From: Clostridium guangxiense
Lineage (GTDB): Bacteria; Bacillota; Clostridia; Clostridiales; Clostridiaceae
Direction of reading: 5' to 3'
Assembly: GCF_021043395.1 (NCBI RefSeq)
Contig: NZ_JAJNKE010000001.1
Span: 106,049-170,048 of the forward strand
Length of the DNA: 64,000 nucleotides
The translations under genes and the position numbers were made by a program. This document shows, one piece after another, positions 1 through 10,042 of this stretch. A model generated the notes under the pieces. It did not search any database, was not told the DNA's origin, and saw only the letters and a program-made list of their open reading frames with translations. Position 1 is the stretch's first letter. The number at the start of each line of letters is the position of its first letter.

Positions 1-378
1 CTGCTTTATTTTATCATAATCCTCGTTAATTTTAACAACGTCCTCATTTGCCTTATCAATTATTTTTTGTGCAGAATCATTTGCATTCCTAACCATAAGT
101 TCTGCTTCTTTTTTTGCAGACTGCTTTGCCTGTTCCGCCGCATTTTGTGCTAAAACAAGAGTATTTTGTATAGTCTCTTCAATATGCGCATAATGCTCTA
201 ACTTTTCTTTAAGAATAACATTTTTTTCCTTAAGATTAGAATTTTCTTTATACAATTCCTCATAACTATCAGCAATTTGATTCAAAAATTCATCCACTTC
301 ATCTGGATCAAAGCCTCTTAAAGTTTTTTTAAATTCCTTGCTAGTTATATCCATAGCAGTAAGCCTATCGCTGCTCAT
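1..378 (-). CDS. divIVA: DivIVA cell-division/polarity protein, 3' end outside window
   Basis: DivIVA is a coiled-coil cytoplasmic protein that binds curved membrane at septa and poles and recruits division or sporulation partners. Only the first 126 codons are present; the gene runs off the left edge. The N-terminal lipid-binding domain is recognisable (ITSKEF, LRGFDPDEVDEFL), followed by a Lys/Glu/Ala-rich heptad region. The start at 378 has GAGGTG five bases upstream; a second Met nine residues in is less likely. It is the last visible gene of the sepF-ylmG-divIVA string, which usually also contains ylmH; that gene is missing here. Family assignment is secure. Confidence 0.93.
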   Translation of the reverse strand, partial: MSSDRLTAMDITSKEFKKTLRGFDPDEVDEFLNQIADSYEELYKENSNLKEKNVILKEKLEHYAHIEETIQNTLVLAQNAAEQAKQSAKKEAELMVRNANDSAQKIIDKANEDVVKINEDYDKIKQ

Positions 379-414
379 TTTATCACCTCAATCTCATAAG
401 TTTTTCTCTAAAAA

Positions 415-675
415 TCACCTTAAAGCTAATGTAATAATTATTCTTTCAATTATGTTAAATAAAATCAAAACAAAAAATGGAGAAAAATCAATCATAAAAT
501 TAGGCATAAACCTTTCTTGAATACTTCTAAATGGTTCAAGAAATGGATTAGTTATAGTTCTAATTATCCTTTTAAAATCATATAATGAATCTATTGGTAA
601 AAACGATAGAACACAATCTATAATTACAGCCCATTCCAACAATCTTATTAAATATATTAGCATAGTAATAACCAT
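415..675 (-). CDS. ylmG: YggT/YlmG family membrane protein
   Basis: This 86-residue protein has two hydrophobic segments (about residues 2-24 and 63-84) around a conserved loop containing ITNPFLEPFR, the hallmark of the YggT/YlmG family. Members sit in the division cluster between sepF and divIVA and affect septum or nucleoid organisation by an unknown mechanism. The gene lies 36 bp before divIVA on the same strand and 100 bp after sepF, which fits cotranscription. The family call is firm; the molecular function is not known. Confidence 0.9.
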   Translation of the reverse strand: MVITMLIYLIRLLEWAVIIDCVLSFLPIDSLYDFKRIIRTITNPFLEPFRSIQERFMPNFMIDFSPFFVLILFNIIERIIITLALR

Positions 676-775
676 AGCAATAAAATTCTCCTCACATTAA
701 AGTTTCATACCTCTTGAAATTCAAATTCATGTGTATCAAAATATATAAAAAATGGCATTTCATTATACATAAAGT

Positions 776-1240
776 TTATTTACTCCAGCTAAATATTCCC
801 TTACTTGAAAGTTCATTTTTTAAATCTTTGCTAACTTCCACATTAGAAGGAGACAGCAAATAAACACCTTTTTCAATTTCTTGAAGTTCACCATTAAGTA
901 CGTAACTTGCTCCACCCATAAAATCCAAAAGCCTCTGAGCTATCTTAGGCTCAAGTTCAGATACATTGACTACAACTATTTTCCTATTTTTAAGATCATC
1001 GCAGATTTGAGTTGCTTCATCATAATCGCTTGGTTTAACTATAGATACTTTTATAGAATTAGCCGTATGTATATTTACCACCTTACTTGATTTTTTATTT
1101 TGAATTAAACTATTGTCATAATCATAAGCTTCTTCTTCCTCTAAATTTTTGTTGTCTTCAAGTTCACTTTCTTCTTCTTCATATTCCTCATCGTTAAGTC
1201 CTATGATACCCATTACTTTGTTTAAAACTTTACTAGCCAT
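776..1240 (-). CDS. sepF: Cell division protein SepF
   Basis: SepF bundles FtsZ filaments and tethers them to the membrane during septation. The 154-residue protein has the expected layout: an N-terminal amphipathic stretch ([15 protein letters not shown]), a very acidic linker (about residues 18-40) and the DUF552 core (about 57-140). The core contains KPSDYDEA and the helix [10 protein letters not shown] used for dimerisation and polymerisation. It follows the yggS gene by 17 bp and precedes ylmG, the standard Gram-positive order. The length is typical. Confidence 0.95.
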   Translation of the reverse strand: MASKVLNKVMGIIGLNDEEYEEEESELEDNKNLEEEEAYDYDNSLIQNKKSSKVVNIHTANSIKVSIVKPSDYDEATQICDDLKNRKIVVVNVSELEPKIAQRLLDFMGGASYVLNGELQEIEKGVYLLSPSNVEVSKDLKNELSSKGIFSWSK

Positions 1241-1257
1241 TAGTTTACCCTCCTATA

Positions 1258-1917
1258 TTAATTATAATTTCTTTTACCAAATATCCCTTGGCCTATTCTT
1301 ACTATATTAGCACCCTCTAGTATTGCGGTTTTATAGTCACCTGTCATTCCCATAGATAAATATTTCATTTCAACATTTTTAAGTTTCATACCTTTTAATT
1401 TCTCAAATAAACTTTTCATCTGTGAGAAATATTTTTTGTTGCTTTCTTCATCTCCAATTGGAATCACAGTCATAAGCCCTTTGACTCTTACATTACTACA
1501 TCTTTGGCACTCACCAAGAAGTTCATCCAAATTTTCCAATAAAATTCCACTTTTACTTTCTTCTCTACCTATGTTTATTTCTATAAGAGCATCAGCAAAA
1601 AGATTTTCTTTAGAATATCTTTTTTCAAGTTCTTTAAGCAATTTTACACTATCTAAAGAATGTATTAAAAATACCTTTCCAACAATGTATTTTACTTTAT
1701 TAGCTTGAAGATGACCAATAATATGCCACCTAACGTCACTTCCAAAATTATCATACTTGGTTAAAAACTCCTGTACCTTATTTTCTCCAAAATCTCTAAT
1801 TCCAAGATCATAAGCTTCTTTAATATCTTCCACAGGTTTAGTTTTTGATACAGCTACAAGTTTGACACCATCTGGAATGCTAGCCCTAACTTTTTCTAAA
1901 TTTTCTGCTATACTCAA
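1258..1917 (-). CDS. yggS: YggS/YlmE pyridoxal-phosphate homeostasis protein
   Basis: This is a cytoplasmic PLP-binding TIM-barrel protein (PLPBP family) that helps balance vitamin B6 and amino-acid pools; no enzymatic reaction is established for the family. The PLP lysine is K25 in AVSKTKP, and the signatures FGENKVQE and WHIIGHLQ plus the C-terminal MGMTGD phosphate-binding loop are all present. Its 219 residues match the family length. AAGGAG precedes the ATG at 1917. A 155-bp AT-rich gap separates it from the upstream DUF881 gene, so it may have its own promoter, but I see no convincing one. Confidence 0.94.
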   Translation of the reverse strand: MSIAENLEKVRASIPDGVKLVAVSKTKPVEDIKEAYDLGIRDFGENKVQEFLTKYDNFGSDVRWHIIGHLQANKVKYIVGKVFLIHSLDSVKLLKELEKRYSKENLFADALIEINIGREESKSGILLENLDELLGECQRCSNVRVKGLMTVIPIGDEESNKKYFSQMKSLFEKLKGMKLKNVEMKYLSMGMTGDYKTAILEGANIVRIGQGIFGKRNYN

Positions 1918-2072
1918 ATTAACCGTCTCCTTAAATAAAAAAAGTAGAATTCTTATTATTAGATATATTCTCCATAAATCTAGAAAATCCTCTAAAATAA
2001 TTAATATTTTTTTTAATCATTTTAAATTAAGAAAAAATTTAATTACTAAATTATAACTTTTTATAAAAATAG

Positions 2073-2804
2073 TCATTTTGCGCTCATATTTTTATATTTA
2101 ATATTATTGTTGCTTGAGAACATTTTCACATCTGAATTAGTGCTCAATTTAAATTTTATATTTCCATTACTTCTCATTTCTAAAAACTTAAGATAACTGC
2201 CATCAGCAAGCATATAACTTTTTAATTTATCTTCGTCTCCAATAGCTTTTATGTTAAACGGAGCTCCAGTTTTAATCCCGTTTATTAATATAAACTCTGC
2301 ATTGCAATATATTTCACTATTACTTAAAACTCTTTGACCATTTACAGAAATAGCTTCTGCTCCAGCAGATTTTAAAGCATTCAGTACATATCTAATATCA
2401 TAATCGTGAAGCATTTCTCCAACATTATTAGAACTTTTTACAGTTCCTGTAAACTCTCCTCCACTATCATTTAAAATTATTTCAACGCCTTCTCCTTCTA
2501 TATCAACTTTTCCAAGTGCCATTCTATAAAGTTTTAGTTCATCCTGCATCTGTGTATTAGTCTCTGAAATATCATTTGTAGTTTTACTAAAATCAATAAT
2601 TTTTTGTTTCGAATCAAAATATTGTTCTCTCAAATCATTTATATCACTTATAAGCTTACTTCTTTCCCTATAGACGTCCTGATACTGTTTTGAATTAAGA
2701 TACACTGTTTTTTTAGTATTTCCAAAAGTAATGCTAGATGAAATAAGTATACCTATAAAAATTGAAGCAATAAAAATAAATATAGAGGCTTCATTGTTTT
2801 TCAT
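2073..2804 (-). CDS. DUF881 family membrane-anchored protein (copy 1)
   Basis: This 243-residue protein has an N-terminal membrane segment (about residues 7-28), a coiled-coil region (about 45-95) and a DUF881 domain (about 100-235) marked by GEGVEI, LNALKSAGAEAISVNGQR and the IKAIGD segment. It lies 12 bp after the small sbp gene and pairs with a second DUF881 gene on the other side of sbp. This trio is often found in Gram-positive division clusters. A role at the envelope during division is inferred only from context. Confidence 0.88.
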   Translation of the reverse strand: MKNNEASIFIFIASIFIGILISSSITFGNTKKTVYLNSKQYQDVYRERSKLISDINDLREQYFDSKQKIIDFSKTTNDISETNTQMQDELKLYRMALGKVDIEGEGVEIILNDSGGEFTGTVKSSNNVGEMLHDYDIRYVLNALKSAGAEAISVNGQRVLSNSEIYCNAEFILINGIKTGAPFNIKAIGDEDKLKSYMLADGSYLKFLEMRSNGNIKFKLSTNSDVKMFSSNNNIKYKNMSAK

Positions 2805-2816
2805 TGGATCACCTCA

Positions 2817-3155
2817 TTAGTGAATCTTAGCTTTTTCAAGTAGAATTCTTCTTATCGAAGCAAAGTTGTTGAATATCCTTGTTCCAAAAACAATGACAGC
2901 AGCAAGATATATTGGAAGGCTGAGCTTATCACCAAGATAAACAAGTGCTACAGCAAGAACTGCATTTCCAAAGAAACCTGATATAAAAACATCTGCTTTA
3001 AATTGCTTTTCAAGTCCAGCTCTTATTGCTCCAAAAACAGAATCAAGGCATGCAAAAATAGCCACTGAAAGATACGGTGAAAATTTATCTGGAATAGGCA
3101 CATTCCAAACTACTCCTATTATTATTCCAATAAGTAGCCCAAAAACAGCAATCAT
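2817..3155 (-). CDS. sbp: Small basic protein Sbp (DUF1290)
   Basis: This 112-residue integral membrane protein has about three hydrophobic segments and the conserved block containing FACLDSVFGAIRAGLE, followed by FISGFFGN, as in the DUF1290/Sbp family. It is sandwiched between two DUF881 genes (12 and 17 bp gaps), the usual arrangement downstream of ftsQ in Gram-positive bacteria. Function is unknown; being in the operon suggests a role at the division site. Confidence 0.9.
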   Translation of the reverse strand: MIAVFGLLIGIIIGVVWNVPIPDKFSPYLSVAIFACLDSVFGAIRAGLEKQFKADVFISGFFGNAVLAVALVYLGDKLSLPIYLAAVIVFGTRIFNNFASIRRILLEKAKIH

Positions 3156-3172
3156 AATTAATCACTTCCTTA

Positions 3173-3913
3173 TCATTTATTTGAAGGTTTAGCAAAGTCA
3201 AACTTTATAATCTTGCTTGATTTTTTAATCTTAATATTATCAACTTTGTTGTATTCAACTTTATAATTTTCAGGTATCATAGATAAAACACCAGGATAAG
3301 ATAGAGCTGAATATAAAAGTTTGCTATTTCCAATAGCCTTTATTGTTATCTTTTCATAAGGGGATATTCTATCATCTCCAATAAATATATCTGAGCCACC
3401 ACTTGAACTTTTTATTCCTGTTAGCGCCGTTATTCTATTGTCATTTATAGAAATGGCTTCTGCTTGTGAAAAATTAAGTTCATTAATAAGATCTACAATA
3501 TCTTCCCCCTTTATAGGATCTCCTTTATCAGAAGTATTGTCCGAAGTTGAATTATTGGAATGGGATATGTTTTGTGGGGTTATAACTATCTCTACTCCTG
3601 GTCCGGATACATCTACAACTCCGAGTACCATTTTATCCTTATTTAATTCATCAAGTATTTGCTTGTTTGTACTACTGCTATCCGCTGCTGCACTTTGATA
3701 TCCTTTAACCTGTTTTTGAAGGTCATCAACCTTTTTTTGCAGTTCACCTTTTTCTTTTGACAATTTATCAACTTCCCCAGAAATTTCGGTGCTACTTCTA
3801 CTCGCATTTTCACTGTTCTCTTGAATACTTACAATTTTAAGCTGATGTGCTATCATAAATCCAAGAATACAGCACACAGCAGCAACAGCTATCTGAGAAC
3901 CTAGCTTTTTCAT
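3173..3913 (-). CDS. DUF881 family membrane-anchored protein (copy 2)
   Basis: This second DUF881 protein is about 246 residues from the chosen start. It has an N-terminal membrane segment (KKLGSQIAVAAVCCILGF), a coiled coil (about residues 40-80), a DUF881 core with GPGVEI and SQAEAISIND, and an Asn/Ser-rich insertion (about 120-140) absent from copy 1. The ATG at 3913 is preferred because AGGTGG lies seven bases upstream and it begins just after the ftsQ stop; an in-frame upstream start at 3940 would overlap ftsQ and has no clear ribosome site. It probably arose by duplication of the same ancestor as copy 1. Confidence 0.88.
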   Translation of the reverse strand: MKKLGSQIAVAAVCCILGFMIAHQLKIVSIQENSENASRSSTEISGEVDKLSKEKGELQKKVDDLQKQVKGYQSAAADSSSTNKQILDELNKDKMVLGVVDVSGPGVEIVITPQNISHSNNSTSDNTSDKGDPIKGEDIVDLINELNFSQAEAISINDNRITALTGIKSSSGGSDIFIGDDRISPYEKITIKAIGNSKLLYSALSYPGVLSMIPENYKVEYNKVDNIKIKKSSKIIKFDFAKPSNK

Positions 3914-3924
3914 CTCTTCACCAC

Positions 3925-4680
3925 CTAATTTTGAATACAATATACAGGATTTCCATTAAAGCTTACATCTACATACCCTTTTTTATCTTTAAGATTTTGC
4001 TGAAGCACTATATTAATTGCTTTATTCAATTTTTCACTTAATTCCTCTGGCGAACCTAAAATTATACACATATTATTAATATAAGCCTTTAAATTCACTC
4101 CATCTGATACATCAACAGTTGTTAAATTTAAACCACTACTTTGAAGAACAGCATCCGTAAGCATCGATATACTTTTTAGCTTTCTTTCATCATCACATTT
4201 TATTATCTTACCAATCTCAGAACTACTAGTATTAAAACCATCTAATCGTATAAGCTTCATTCCATCAAGATTGTCCCTTTTTTCTAGTATAATACCATTT
4301 TTATCTATAATAATGTATTTATTTTGATTTTGCGCATAAAAAACTGCTTTTCTTTCTTTAACCGTTATGCTAATAGTATCTGGAAATTCTTTATGTATAT
4401 TCACATCCATTATATATGGATTTTGTTTTATATTGCCTTTATATGACTTAAGAGAAACAGTAAATATATTTACCCCTTTTATAATACCTGATTGTTTTAT
4501 TATCTCATTAGAGCTTATAATATAATTATTATTTACCACTACATTTTTTATATTAAAATACGATAATTTAAGGCATAATGTTACAAGCACACAAATTAAT
4601 ATAATACTAAATAAAATTAATTTTTTTCTTCTTATCTTTTTTCTTCTTTTTTCTATAAGCTCATTTTTTTCGTTTACCAT
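3925..4680 (-). CDS. ftsQ: Cell division protein FtsQ/DivIB
   Basis: FtsQ/DivIB is a bitopic divisome protein that links FtsL/FtsB-type partners and regulates septal peptidoglycan synthesis. The 251 residues show a Lys/Arg-rich cytoplasmic tail, one membrane helix (about 20-40), a POTRA domain (about 41-112, starting FNIKNVVVNN) and the beta domain containing KERKAVFYAQ. It is separated from ftsW by 182 bp, the largest gap inside this part of the operon, and that gap carries an extended -10 promoter candidate. Confidence 0.9.
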   Translation of the reverse strand: MVNEKNELIEKRRKKIRRKKLILFSIILICVLVTLCLKLSYFNIKNVVVNNNYIISSNEIIKQSGIIKGVNIFTVSLKSYKGNIKQNPYIMDVNIHKEFPDTISITVKERKAVFYAQNQNKYIIIDKNGIILEKRDNLDGMKLIRLDGFNTSSSEIGKIIKCDDERKLKSISMLTDAVLQSSGLNLTTVDVSDGVNLKAYINNMCIILGSPEELSEKLNKAINIVLQQNLKDKKGYVDVSFNGNPVYCIQN

Positions 4681-4733
4681 AGATTCACCCTATTTTCTAA
4701 AATATTATTATGTGAATTTCCTTATTAAGCAAT

Positions 4734-4777
4734 AGTAGAATATAAAATCACTAAATTATGTGATTCCACATTCTACT
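4734..4777. other. Imperfect hairpin in the ftsW-ftsQ gap
   Basis: Two complementary arm sets, AGTAGAAT/ATTCTACT (outer) and AATCAC/GTGATT (inner), surround an eight-base loop, with unequal spacers between inner and outer stems. In the sense of the operon (minus strand) it is not followed by a T-run, so it is not a normal terminator. It would lie in the leader of an ftsQ transcript started at the promoter upstream. A role in RNA stability or processing is a guess. Confidence 0.4.
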
Positions 4778-4798
4778 TTTATTTTTACTGTTTTTTAT

Positions 4799-4807
4799 AT
4801 TATATCA
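4799..4807 (-). promoter_or_regulatory. Candidate extended -10 promoter for ftsQ
   Basis: On the minus strand the sequence TGATATAAT is a perfect -10 hexamer with the extended TG motif. There is no good -35 box at the normal distance, which extended -10 promoters can tolerate. It lies about 120 bp before the ftsQ start, in the only wide gap after mraY, so ftsQ and the DUF881 genes could have a second promoter in addition to read-through. Confidence 0.4.
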
Positions 4808-4862
4808 GTTTTCAACTCAAAAATTTATGAATATTTATTTACAAATTTTCCTTTTTTATAAT

Positions 4863-5975
4863 TCACGAAGTTTGGGATGATATGTTTAAAAGTATGCCAA
4901 TAGCAATTAAATTAAATAGCAATGAAGAACCTCCATAACTTATAAATGGAAGTGGTACACCAGTTACTGGCATTGAATTAGTAACAACAGCTACATTAAT
5001 AATTGCTTGAACAGCAATTACAGAGGTTATACCAACTGCAAGAAGGGTCCCATACATATCCTTTGAACGCATAGCTGTTCGTATTCCCCTTTGGATTAAT
5101 ATTAAAAACAACATTATTATAAAAGCACATCCTATTAATCCAAGTTCTTCTCCAATTATAGAAAATATAAAATCATTATAAGGTTCAGGTATATAATAAC
5201 ACTTTTGTCTCGATTGTCCAAGTCCCAATCCTTTAAGACCACCAGAACCTAATGCTAGTAATGATTGGCAAGTTTGATATCCATAACTTTGAGAATATTT
5301 CCATGGATTTTGAAAAGCCAAGAATCTAGTATGCCTATATCCAACTGACATAGTAAAAAATACTCCAAGTGGAACCACCCCACAAGCAAGTACAAATGCA
5401 ATATGTTTTATTTTTGCTCCTCCAACAAACATTATTATTATACTTACAACCATTATTACAGTTGCAATACTTAGGTTTTTTTCAATATATACAAGTCCTG
5501 CAAAGAAAGCTGCCATAACAAGATAAACTATGAAATTAGGAAAAAACCTCTTTATTCTATTCCCATTTTTTTCGATTGCCTTTGCTAAAACAATTACCAC
5601 TGCATATTTTGCTATTTCTGACGGCTGCAAATTGAATCCAGGTATTGGTATCCATCTTTTGGCACCATTTATCGCTGGAAACATAAGAACCACTAAAAGC
5701 AAAATTACAGTTACAATAATAATAATACCAGTGAATTTTTTCATTTTATGATAATCAATTTTCTCTACTACAAAAAGAGCTATTAATCCTATTATTGCTG
5801 CAAACCCTTGCTTCTTTAAAAAAAACATATCGTCATACTTAAAGTCAGAGCTGTTAAGTGCACTGTAAGAGCTTGCACTATACACCATTACTACACCAAT
5901 TGCAACAAGAAGTAAAACTGTTGCAAGAAGTATAAAATCCACCTCAACCTTTTGAAAAAGTTTTGGTTTTGCCAT
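4863..5975 (-). CDS. ftsW: FtsW/SpoVE peptidoglycan glycosyltransferase (SEDS family)
   Basis: This is a SEDS-family polytopic membrane enzyme that polymerises lipid II with its partner class B PBP. The roughly 370-residue protein has about ten membrane segments and the family signatures (GAKRWIPI near residue 100 and PLPFISYGGSS near the C terminus). The ATG at 5975 is chosen because GGGAGG lies seven bases upstream; an in-frame start at 5990 would contain that site. It lies between mraY and ftsQ and a SpoVD-like PBP is encoded upstream. It could serve vegetative division (FtsW), spore cortex (SpoVE) or both; sequence alone does not decide. Confidence 0.92.
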   Translation of the reverse strand: MAKPKLFQKVEVDFILLATVLLLVAIGVVMVYSASSYSALNSSDFKYDDMFFLKKQGFAAIIGLIALFVVEKIDYHKMKKFTGIIIIVTVILLLVVLMFPAINGAKRWIPIPGFNLQPSEIAKYAVVIVLAKAIEKNGNRIKRFFPNFIVYLVMAAFFAGLVYIEKNLSIATVIMVVSIIIMFVGGAKIKHIAFVLACGVVPLGVFFTMSVGYRHTRFLAFQNPWKYSQSYGYQTCQSLLALGSGGLKGLGLGQSRQKCYYIPEPYNDFIFSIIGEELGLIGCAFIIMLFLILIQRGIRTAMRSKDMYGTLLAVGITSVIAVQAIINVAVVTNSMPVTGVPLPFISYGGSSLLFNLIAIGILLNISSQTS

Positions 5976-6031
5976 ACCCAATCCTCCCATAAAATTATTT
6001 AACCTAATCCATCACATTAACTTTAGTTTTT

Positions 6032-6985
6032 CTAAAATAAAGCTAAAAATGAAATAAGACAAAGTACAACAGTTACAATACAAAATACTGATACAACTTT
6101 AGTTTCATGCCAGCCAAGTTTTTCAAAGTGATGATGAATAGGGGCCATTTTAAAGAACCTTTTTCCTGTATGCTTAAAGTATGTAACCTGTATTACTACT
6201 GAAGCCGCTTCTATAACATATATTCCACCTACAATTATAACCAAAATAGGTAATTTCAATACAAGTGCTACTGCAGCTACTGCTCCACCAAGTCCAAGTG
6301 ATCCTGTATCTCCCATAAAAATTTGTGCTGGATAGGAATTATATTTAAGAAACCCCAAAAGTGTTCCTATAATAATTCCACAAAATACAGAAAGAGAATA
6401 TTCATGCCATGAAAAGCATATTACACCAAAGAAAGTCATAACAAGAAGCGTTACTGATGAAGCAAGTCCATCAAGCCCATCGGTTAAATTAACAGCATTT
6501 GTAACTGCTACCATATAAAAAATCACTAACAAAATATATATAATTGGATTAAGTGTCATACTTATTTTAAGAAAAGGAATATAAATATCTGTTCCAAAAT
6601 GAAAATATGAATAATAAGCAACACCACATGATGCTATAAGTTCGAGCAAAGATTTTTGCTTTACAGTCAATCCTTCATTTTGTTTATGAACAATTTTAAG
6701 CATATCGTCTAAAAAACCTATAAGTGAAAATGCTAAGAAACATAAAAATACAAAAATCACATTGCTATTTATATTTTTATTCATAATAAGCATTGAAACT
6801 ACTGCTGTTGTTATAAATATTATTCCTCCCATGGTAGGTGTACCTGCTTTTTTCCTATGACTAGCTGGTCCCTCTTCTCTTATGTTCTGTCCAAACTTTA
6901 ATTTATGTAAAATAGGTATAAGCAAAGGTCCTTGAAGAATGGACAACAAAAATGCAATTAATACTGAATAAATTATTACTCCCAT
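6032..6985 (-). CDS. mraY: Phospho-MurNAc-pentapeptide transferase MraY
   Basis: MraY transfers phospho-MurNAc-pentapeptide from UDP to undecaprenyl phosphate, making lipid I at the cytoplasmic face of the membrane. The 317 residues form about ten membrane segments, with the catalytic Asp-containing loops FLDDMLK and [10 protein letters not shown] and the HHHFEKLGW motif all intact. AAGGAG precedes the ATG. It begins one base after the murF stop, consistent with tight coupling in the wall-precursor operon. Confidence 0.96.
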   Translation of the reverse strand: MGVIIYSVLIAFLLSILQGPLLIPILHKLKFGQNIREEGPASHRKKAGTPTMGGIIFITTAVVSMLIMNKNINSNVIFVFLCFLAFSLIGFLDDMLKIVHKQNEGLTVKQKSLLELIASCGVAYYSYFHFGTDIYIPFLKISMTLNPIIYILLVIFYMVAVTNAVNLTDGLDGLASSVTLLVMTFFGVICFSWHEYSLSVFCGIIIGTLLGFLKYNSYPAQIFMGDTGSLGLGGAVAAVALVLKLPILVIIVGGIYVIEAASVVIQVTYFKHTGKRFFKMAPIHHHFEKLGWHETKVVSVFCIVTVVLCLISFLALF

Positions 6986-6986
6986 G

Positions 6987-8363
6987 TTATATCTCCTTAA
7001 GTCTTTTTACTATATTTTCAAACTTCATGAGTCTAGATGCTTTTACAAGTACCACATCACCTTTATTAATTATACTTTCTATATATTTAGTAGCCTCTTC
7101 GGTATTTAAGAACTCTTTATGCTTATTTATGTTGTTAAATCCAACGCCATAAGCTTTATTAAATTCTCCAACAGTTATAAGTAAGTCTATTCCATTTAAA
7201 GCAGCATATTCTCCAACATCTTTATGCCCATTAAAGGCTTCTTCCCCTAGTTCTCTCATAGTTCCAAATACAGCTATTTTTCTTTCACCAGGTATATTTT
7301 TAACAACTTCGATTGCAGCTTTCATAGAATCTGGACTTGCATTATATGAATCGTCGACTATTGTAAATTTTTCTCTTTTAACAATATCAAGTCTCATAGA
7401 TGTCATTTCAATATTTTCTAATCCACTGTTTATTTTGTTATAATCAATTCCAAGTTTTCTTCCACATGCAATTGCAAGCAAGCTGTTTTCAATATTATGC
7501 TTACCTGGTACTGTTATATTAAATTTAGTTTTTTCAACTTTACCATGTGAACTTATTTTAAAACTAGAACTACTTTCATTTAACTCCAAATTAATAGCAT
7601 TAAAATCTCCATTTCCACTTGCAGATGTCTTTATAATTTTATATTTTGAAGAAGAAATGGAACTTAAAAGGTCATTATCTCCATTTACTATTAAAATATT
7701 ATTTTCATTAAAAAAATCTGTTATTTCAAGTTTAGCCTTCAATATATTCTCACGAGTTTTTAAATTTTCTATATGAGATATTCCTATATTTGTTATAATA
7801 GCTATATCTGGTCTTGCAGCCTTAGCCATTCTATGTATTTCATTTAAATTGCTCATTCCCATTTCAAGTACAGCCACATCATATGTATTATCAAGCTGAA
7901 AAATCATAAGCGGAAGCCCTATCTCATTATTAAAATTACCAGAGGTTTTAAAAACTTTAAATTCACTTTGAAGAACAGAACAAGTTATATCTTTCGTTGA
8001 AGTTTTTCCAGTTGAGCCTGTAATTCCAACTACTTTTATATTCTTTAGAGTTTTTCTGTAATACTCAGCCAAATCTAAAAGTGCCTGTTTAGTATCCCTT
8101 ACAACTATTACTGAAGAATCTCCATACTGTTTTGCGTTCTTTTCTAAAACTTCATCCACTATGCATAAACTAGCTCCATTTTCTATAGCCTTACAAATAA
8201 ACTCATTTCCATTAAAATTTTCGCCTTTTAATGCTATAAAAATTGAACCTTCCTCTATCTTTCTTGTATCTGTGCTTACTTTATTAAATAAGGATTTTTT
8301 TCCGCGAACTAAAGTTTTACCATTTACAGCATTTAAAATTTGATCAAAAGTTAAACATTCCAA
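6987..8363 (-). CDS. murF: UDP-MurNAc-tripeptide--D-Ala-D-Ala ligase MurF
   Basis: MurF adds D-Ala-D-Ala to UDP-MurNAc-tripeptide in the cytoplasm, using ATP. The 458-residue protein has the three Mur-ligase domains: N-terminal substrate domain (1-105), ATPase domain with P-loop GSTGKTST (about 113-120) and C-terminal domain containing [11 protein letters not shown]. The start is a TTG directly following the murE stop, with AAGGAG nine bases upstream inside murE. Length and motifs are normal. Confidence 0.95.
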   Translation of the reverse strand: MECLTFDQILNAVNGKTLVRGKKSLFNKVSTDTRKIEEGSIFIALKGENFNGNEFICKAIENGASLCIVDEVLEKNAKQYGDSSVIVVRDTKQALLDLAEYYRKTLKNIKVVGITGSTGKTSTKDITCSVLQSEFKVFKTSGNFNNEIGLPLMIFQLDNTYDVAVLEMGMSNLNEIHRMAKAARPDIAIITNIGISHIENLKTRENILKAKLEITDFFNENNILIVNGDNDLLSSISSSKYKIIKTSASGNGDFNAINLELNESSSSFKISSHGKVEKTKFNITVPGKHNIENSLLAIACGRKLGIDYNKINSGLENIEMTSMRLDIVKREKFTIVDDSYNASPDSMKAAIEVVKNIPGERKIAVFGTMRELGEEAFNGHKDVGEYAALNGIDLLITVGEFNKAYGVGFNNINKHKEFLNTEEATKYIESIINKGDVVLVKASRLMKFENIVKRLKEI

Positions 8364-9812
8364 TTAAAACAGCTCCTTTACTAGCTTTCCAACAATTTCT
8401 CTTTCATCAAAATGAATGGTCTTATCTTTTAATATTTGATAGTCTTCATGTCCTTTTCCTGCAATAACTATAACATCATCTTTTTCTGCCATTTTTAACG
8501 CTTCTCTTATTGCTTCCATTCTATTTTCAACCGCTATGTAATTATTTTTATCTATTCCTTTTAATATATCCTTTATAATATCAGAAGGATTCTCACTTCT
8601 TGGATTATCTGAAGTGACTATGGCAATATCACTCATCTCGGAGCCAATTTTACCCATTATAGGTCTCTTTGTTTTATCTCTATCTCCACCACAACCAAAT
8701 ACAGAAATAAGTTTCCCCTTAGTAAATTCTCTTGCAGTTGAAAGTATGTTTTGGAGTCCATCGGGAGTATGCGCATAATCAACAATAATATCAAAGCCAA
8801 CATTATAGCCTTTTGAAACTATCTCACATCTTCCAGGAACAGCAGATAATCTTTCCAGTCCAGCCTTTACCTTTTCCAAAGAAATACCTTCTGCAAGACA
8901 AGCCGCTGCACTTCCAAGTGCATTATATACATTGTATTTACCAGGTATATTTATAAATGTTTTTATTCTATTTCCATTATAGTTTAATTCAAATTCTGTT
9001 CCTTTAGAACTCATTTTTATATTTTCTGCTTTTATATTTGAAGCATTATCTATTCCATATGTAATTTTGGAGTTTTTAACATCATCAAAAACCCTTTTAC
9101 CATATTTATCATCAATATTTATTATAGAATTTTTACTATTTTGAAAAAGTATCATTTTAGCTTTATAGTAATTTTTAAAGGTTTTATGAAAATCAAGATG
9201 ATCCCTTGTTAAATTAGTGAATATGCCTTGATTAAATTGAATACCATATACCCTATTTAAATATAAAGAATGAGATGAAACTTCCATAACACAATATTCT
9301 ATTCCTTCTGACACCATATCCGAAAACAACTTTTGAAGTTCAGTTGATTCTGGTGTAGTTCTATGAGTTTCTATTTTTTTATTTCCAACATAATTTGCAA
9401 TTGTTCCTATAAGTCCAACTTTATACCCTGCACTTTCAAGCATGGACTTCATCATATATGTAGATGTAGTTTTTCCATTAGTTCCGGTGATGCCTATAAT
9501 TTTAAGTTTTTTTGCTGGATTTCCATAAAAATTTGCACTTAAAATAGACATAGCCTTTCTTCCATCCTCTACCTTGATAACTGTACACTTAGGAATAGAT
9601 TTTAAACTCTTTGTGCATATAACAGCTGAAGCACCATTTTCTACAGCTTTCCCAATAAAATTATGCCCGTCGCTTTGATAACCTTCAATGCAGAAAAATA
9701 ATCCATTCTTTTCAATTTTTCTTGAATCGTAGTGAATATTTGTTATGTCGTCCTCAATGCTGCCATTTATAACCTCATAGCTAACACCAGCTAATATTTC
9801 TTTAAGTTTCAT
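8364..9812 (-). CDS. murE: UDP-MurNAc-dipeptide--meso-diaminopimelate ligase MurE
   Basis: MurE adds the third stem-peptide residue to UDP-MurNAc-L-Ala-D-Glu. The 482 residues include the P-loop GTNGKTST, the RTTPES substrate segment and the C-terminal motif DNPR, which in this family specifies meso-diaminopimelate rather than lysine. The inferred wall is therefore the DAP type usual for clostridia. GGGGTGG lies upstream of the ATG. A 230-bp gap to the upstream transpeptidase gene is filled by a repeat element. Confidence 0.96.
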   Translation of the reverse strand: MKLKEILAGVSYEVINGSIEDDITNIHYDSRKIEKNGLFFCIEGYQSDGHNFIGKAVENGASAVICTKSLKSIPKCTVIKVEDGRKAMSILSANFYGNPAKKLKIIGITGTNGKTTSTYMMKSMLESAGYKVGLIGTIANYVGNKKIETHRTTPESTELQKLFSDMVSEGIEYCVMEVSSHSLYLNRVYGIQFNQGIFTNLTRDHLDFHKTFKNYYKAKMILFQNSKNSIINIDDKYGKRVFDDVKNSKITYGIDNASNIKAENIKMSSKGTEFELNYNGNRIKTFINIPGKYNVYNALGSAAACLAEGISLEKVKAGLERLSAVPGRCEIVSKGYNVGFDIIVDYAHTPDGLQNILSTAREFTKGKLISVFGCGGDRDKTKRPIMGKIGSEMSDIAIVTSDNPRSENPSDIIKDILKGIDKNNYIAVENRMEAIREALKMAEKDDVIVIAGKGHEDYQILKDKTIHFDEREIVGKLVKELF

Positions 9813-9837
9813 AATACCACCCCTTTTAAATTCAGAG

Positions 9838-10042
9838 GACAGAGTACAAAGTACAGAGCACAGTTAACGTTAATTTGTCTTCCTACCGTCAGATAAATCT
9901 AAAATTATATAAATTCAAATGATGTTCATCTATGCTGAACGAAAACATTACCTTATTTTATTAAATTTTAAGATTTTCTGTAATAAAGCGGAAGAAAATC
10001 ATCCATAACTGCCCTCTGTACTCTGTCAACTGTACTCTGTTA
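9838..10042. repeat. Palindromic intergenic element D between spoVD and murE
   Basis: This 205-bp element has imperfect inverted ends rich in the words CAGAGTACA and GTACAGAG (left 9838-9870, right about 10004-10042). Near the right end is a 29-nt hairpin (9972-10000) with arms GATTTTC/GAAAATC, also found in the elements at 15522, 56802 and 59761. No ORF is present. Its right end lies immediately behind the TAA stop of the transpeptidase gene, inside the dcw operon, so it must be transcribed. The terminal sequences are unlike those of the other three elements. Confidence 0.65.
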
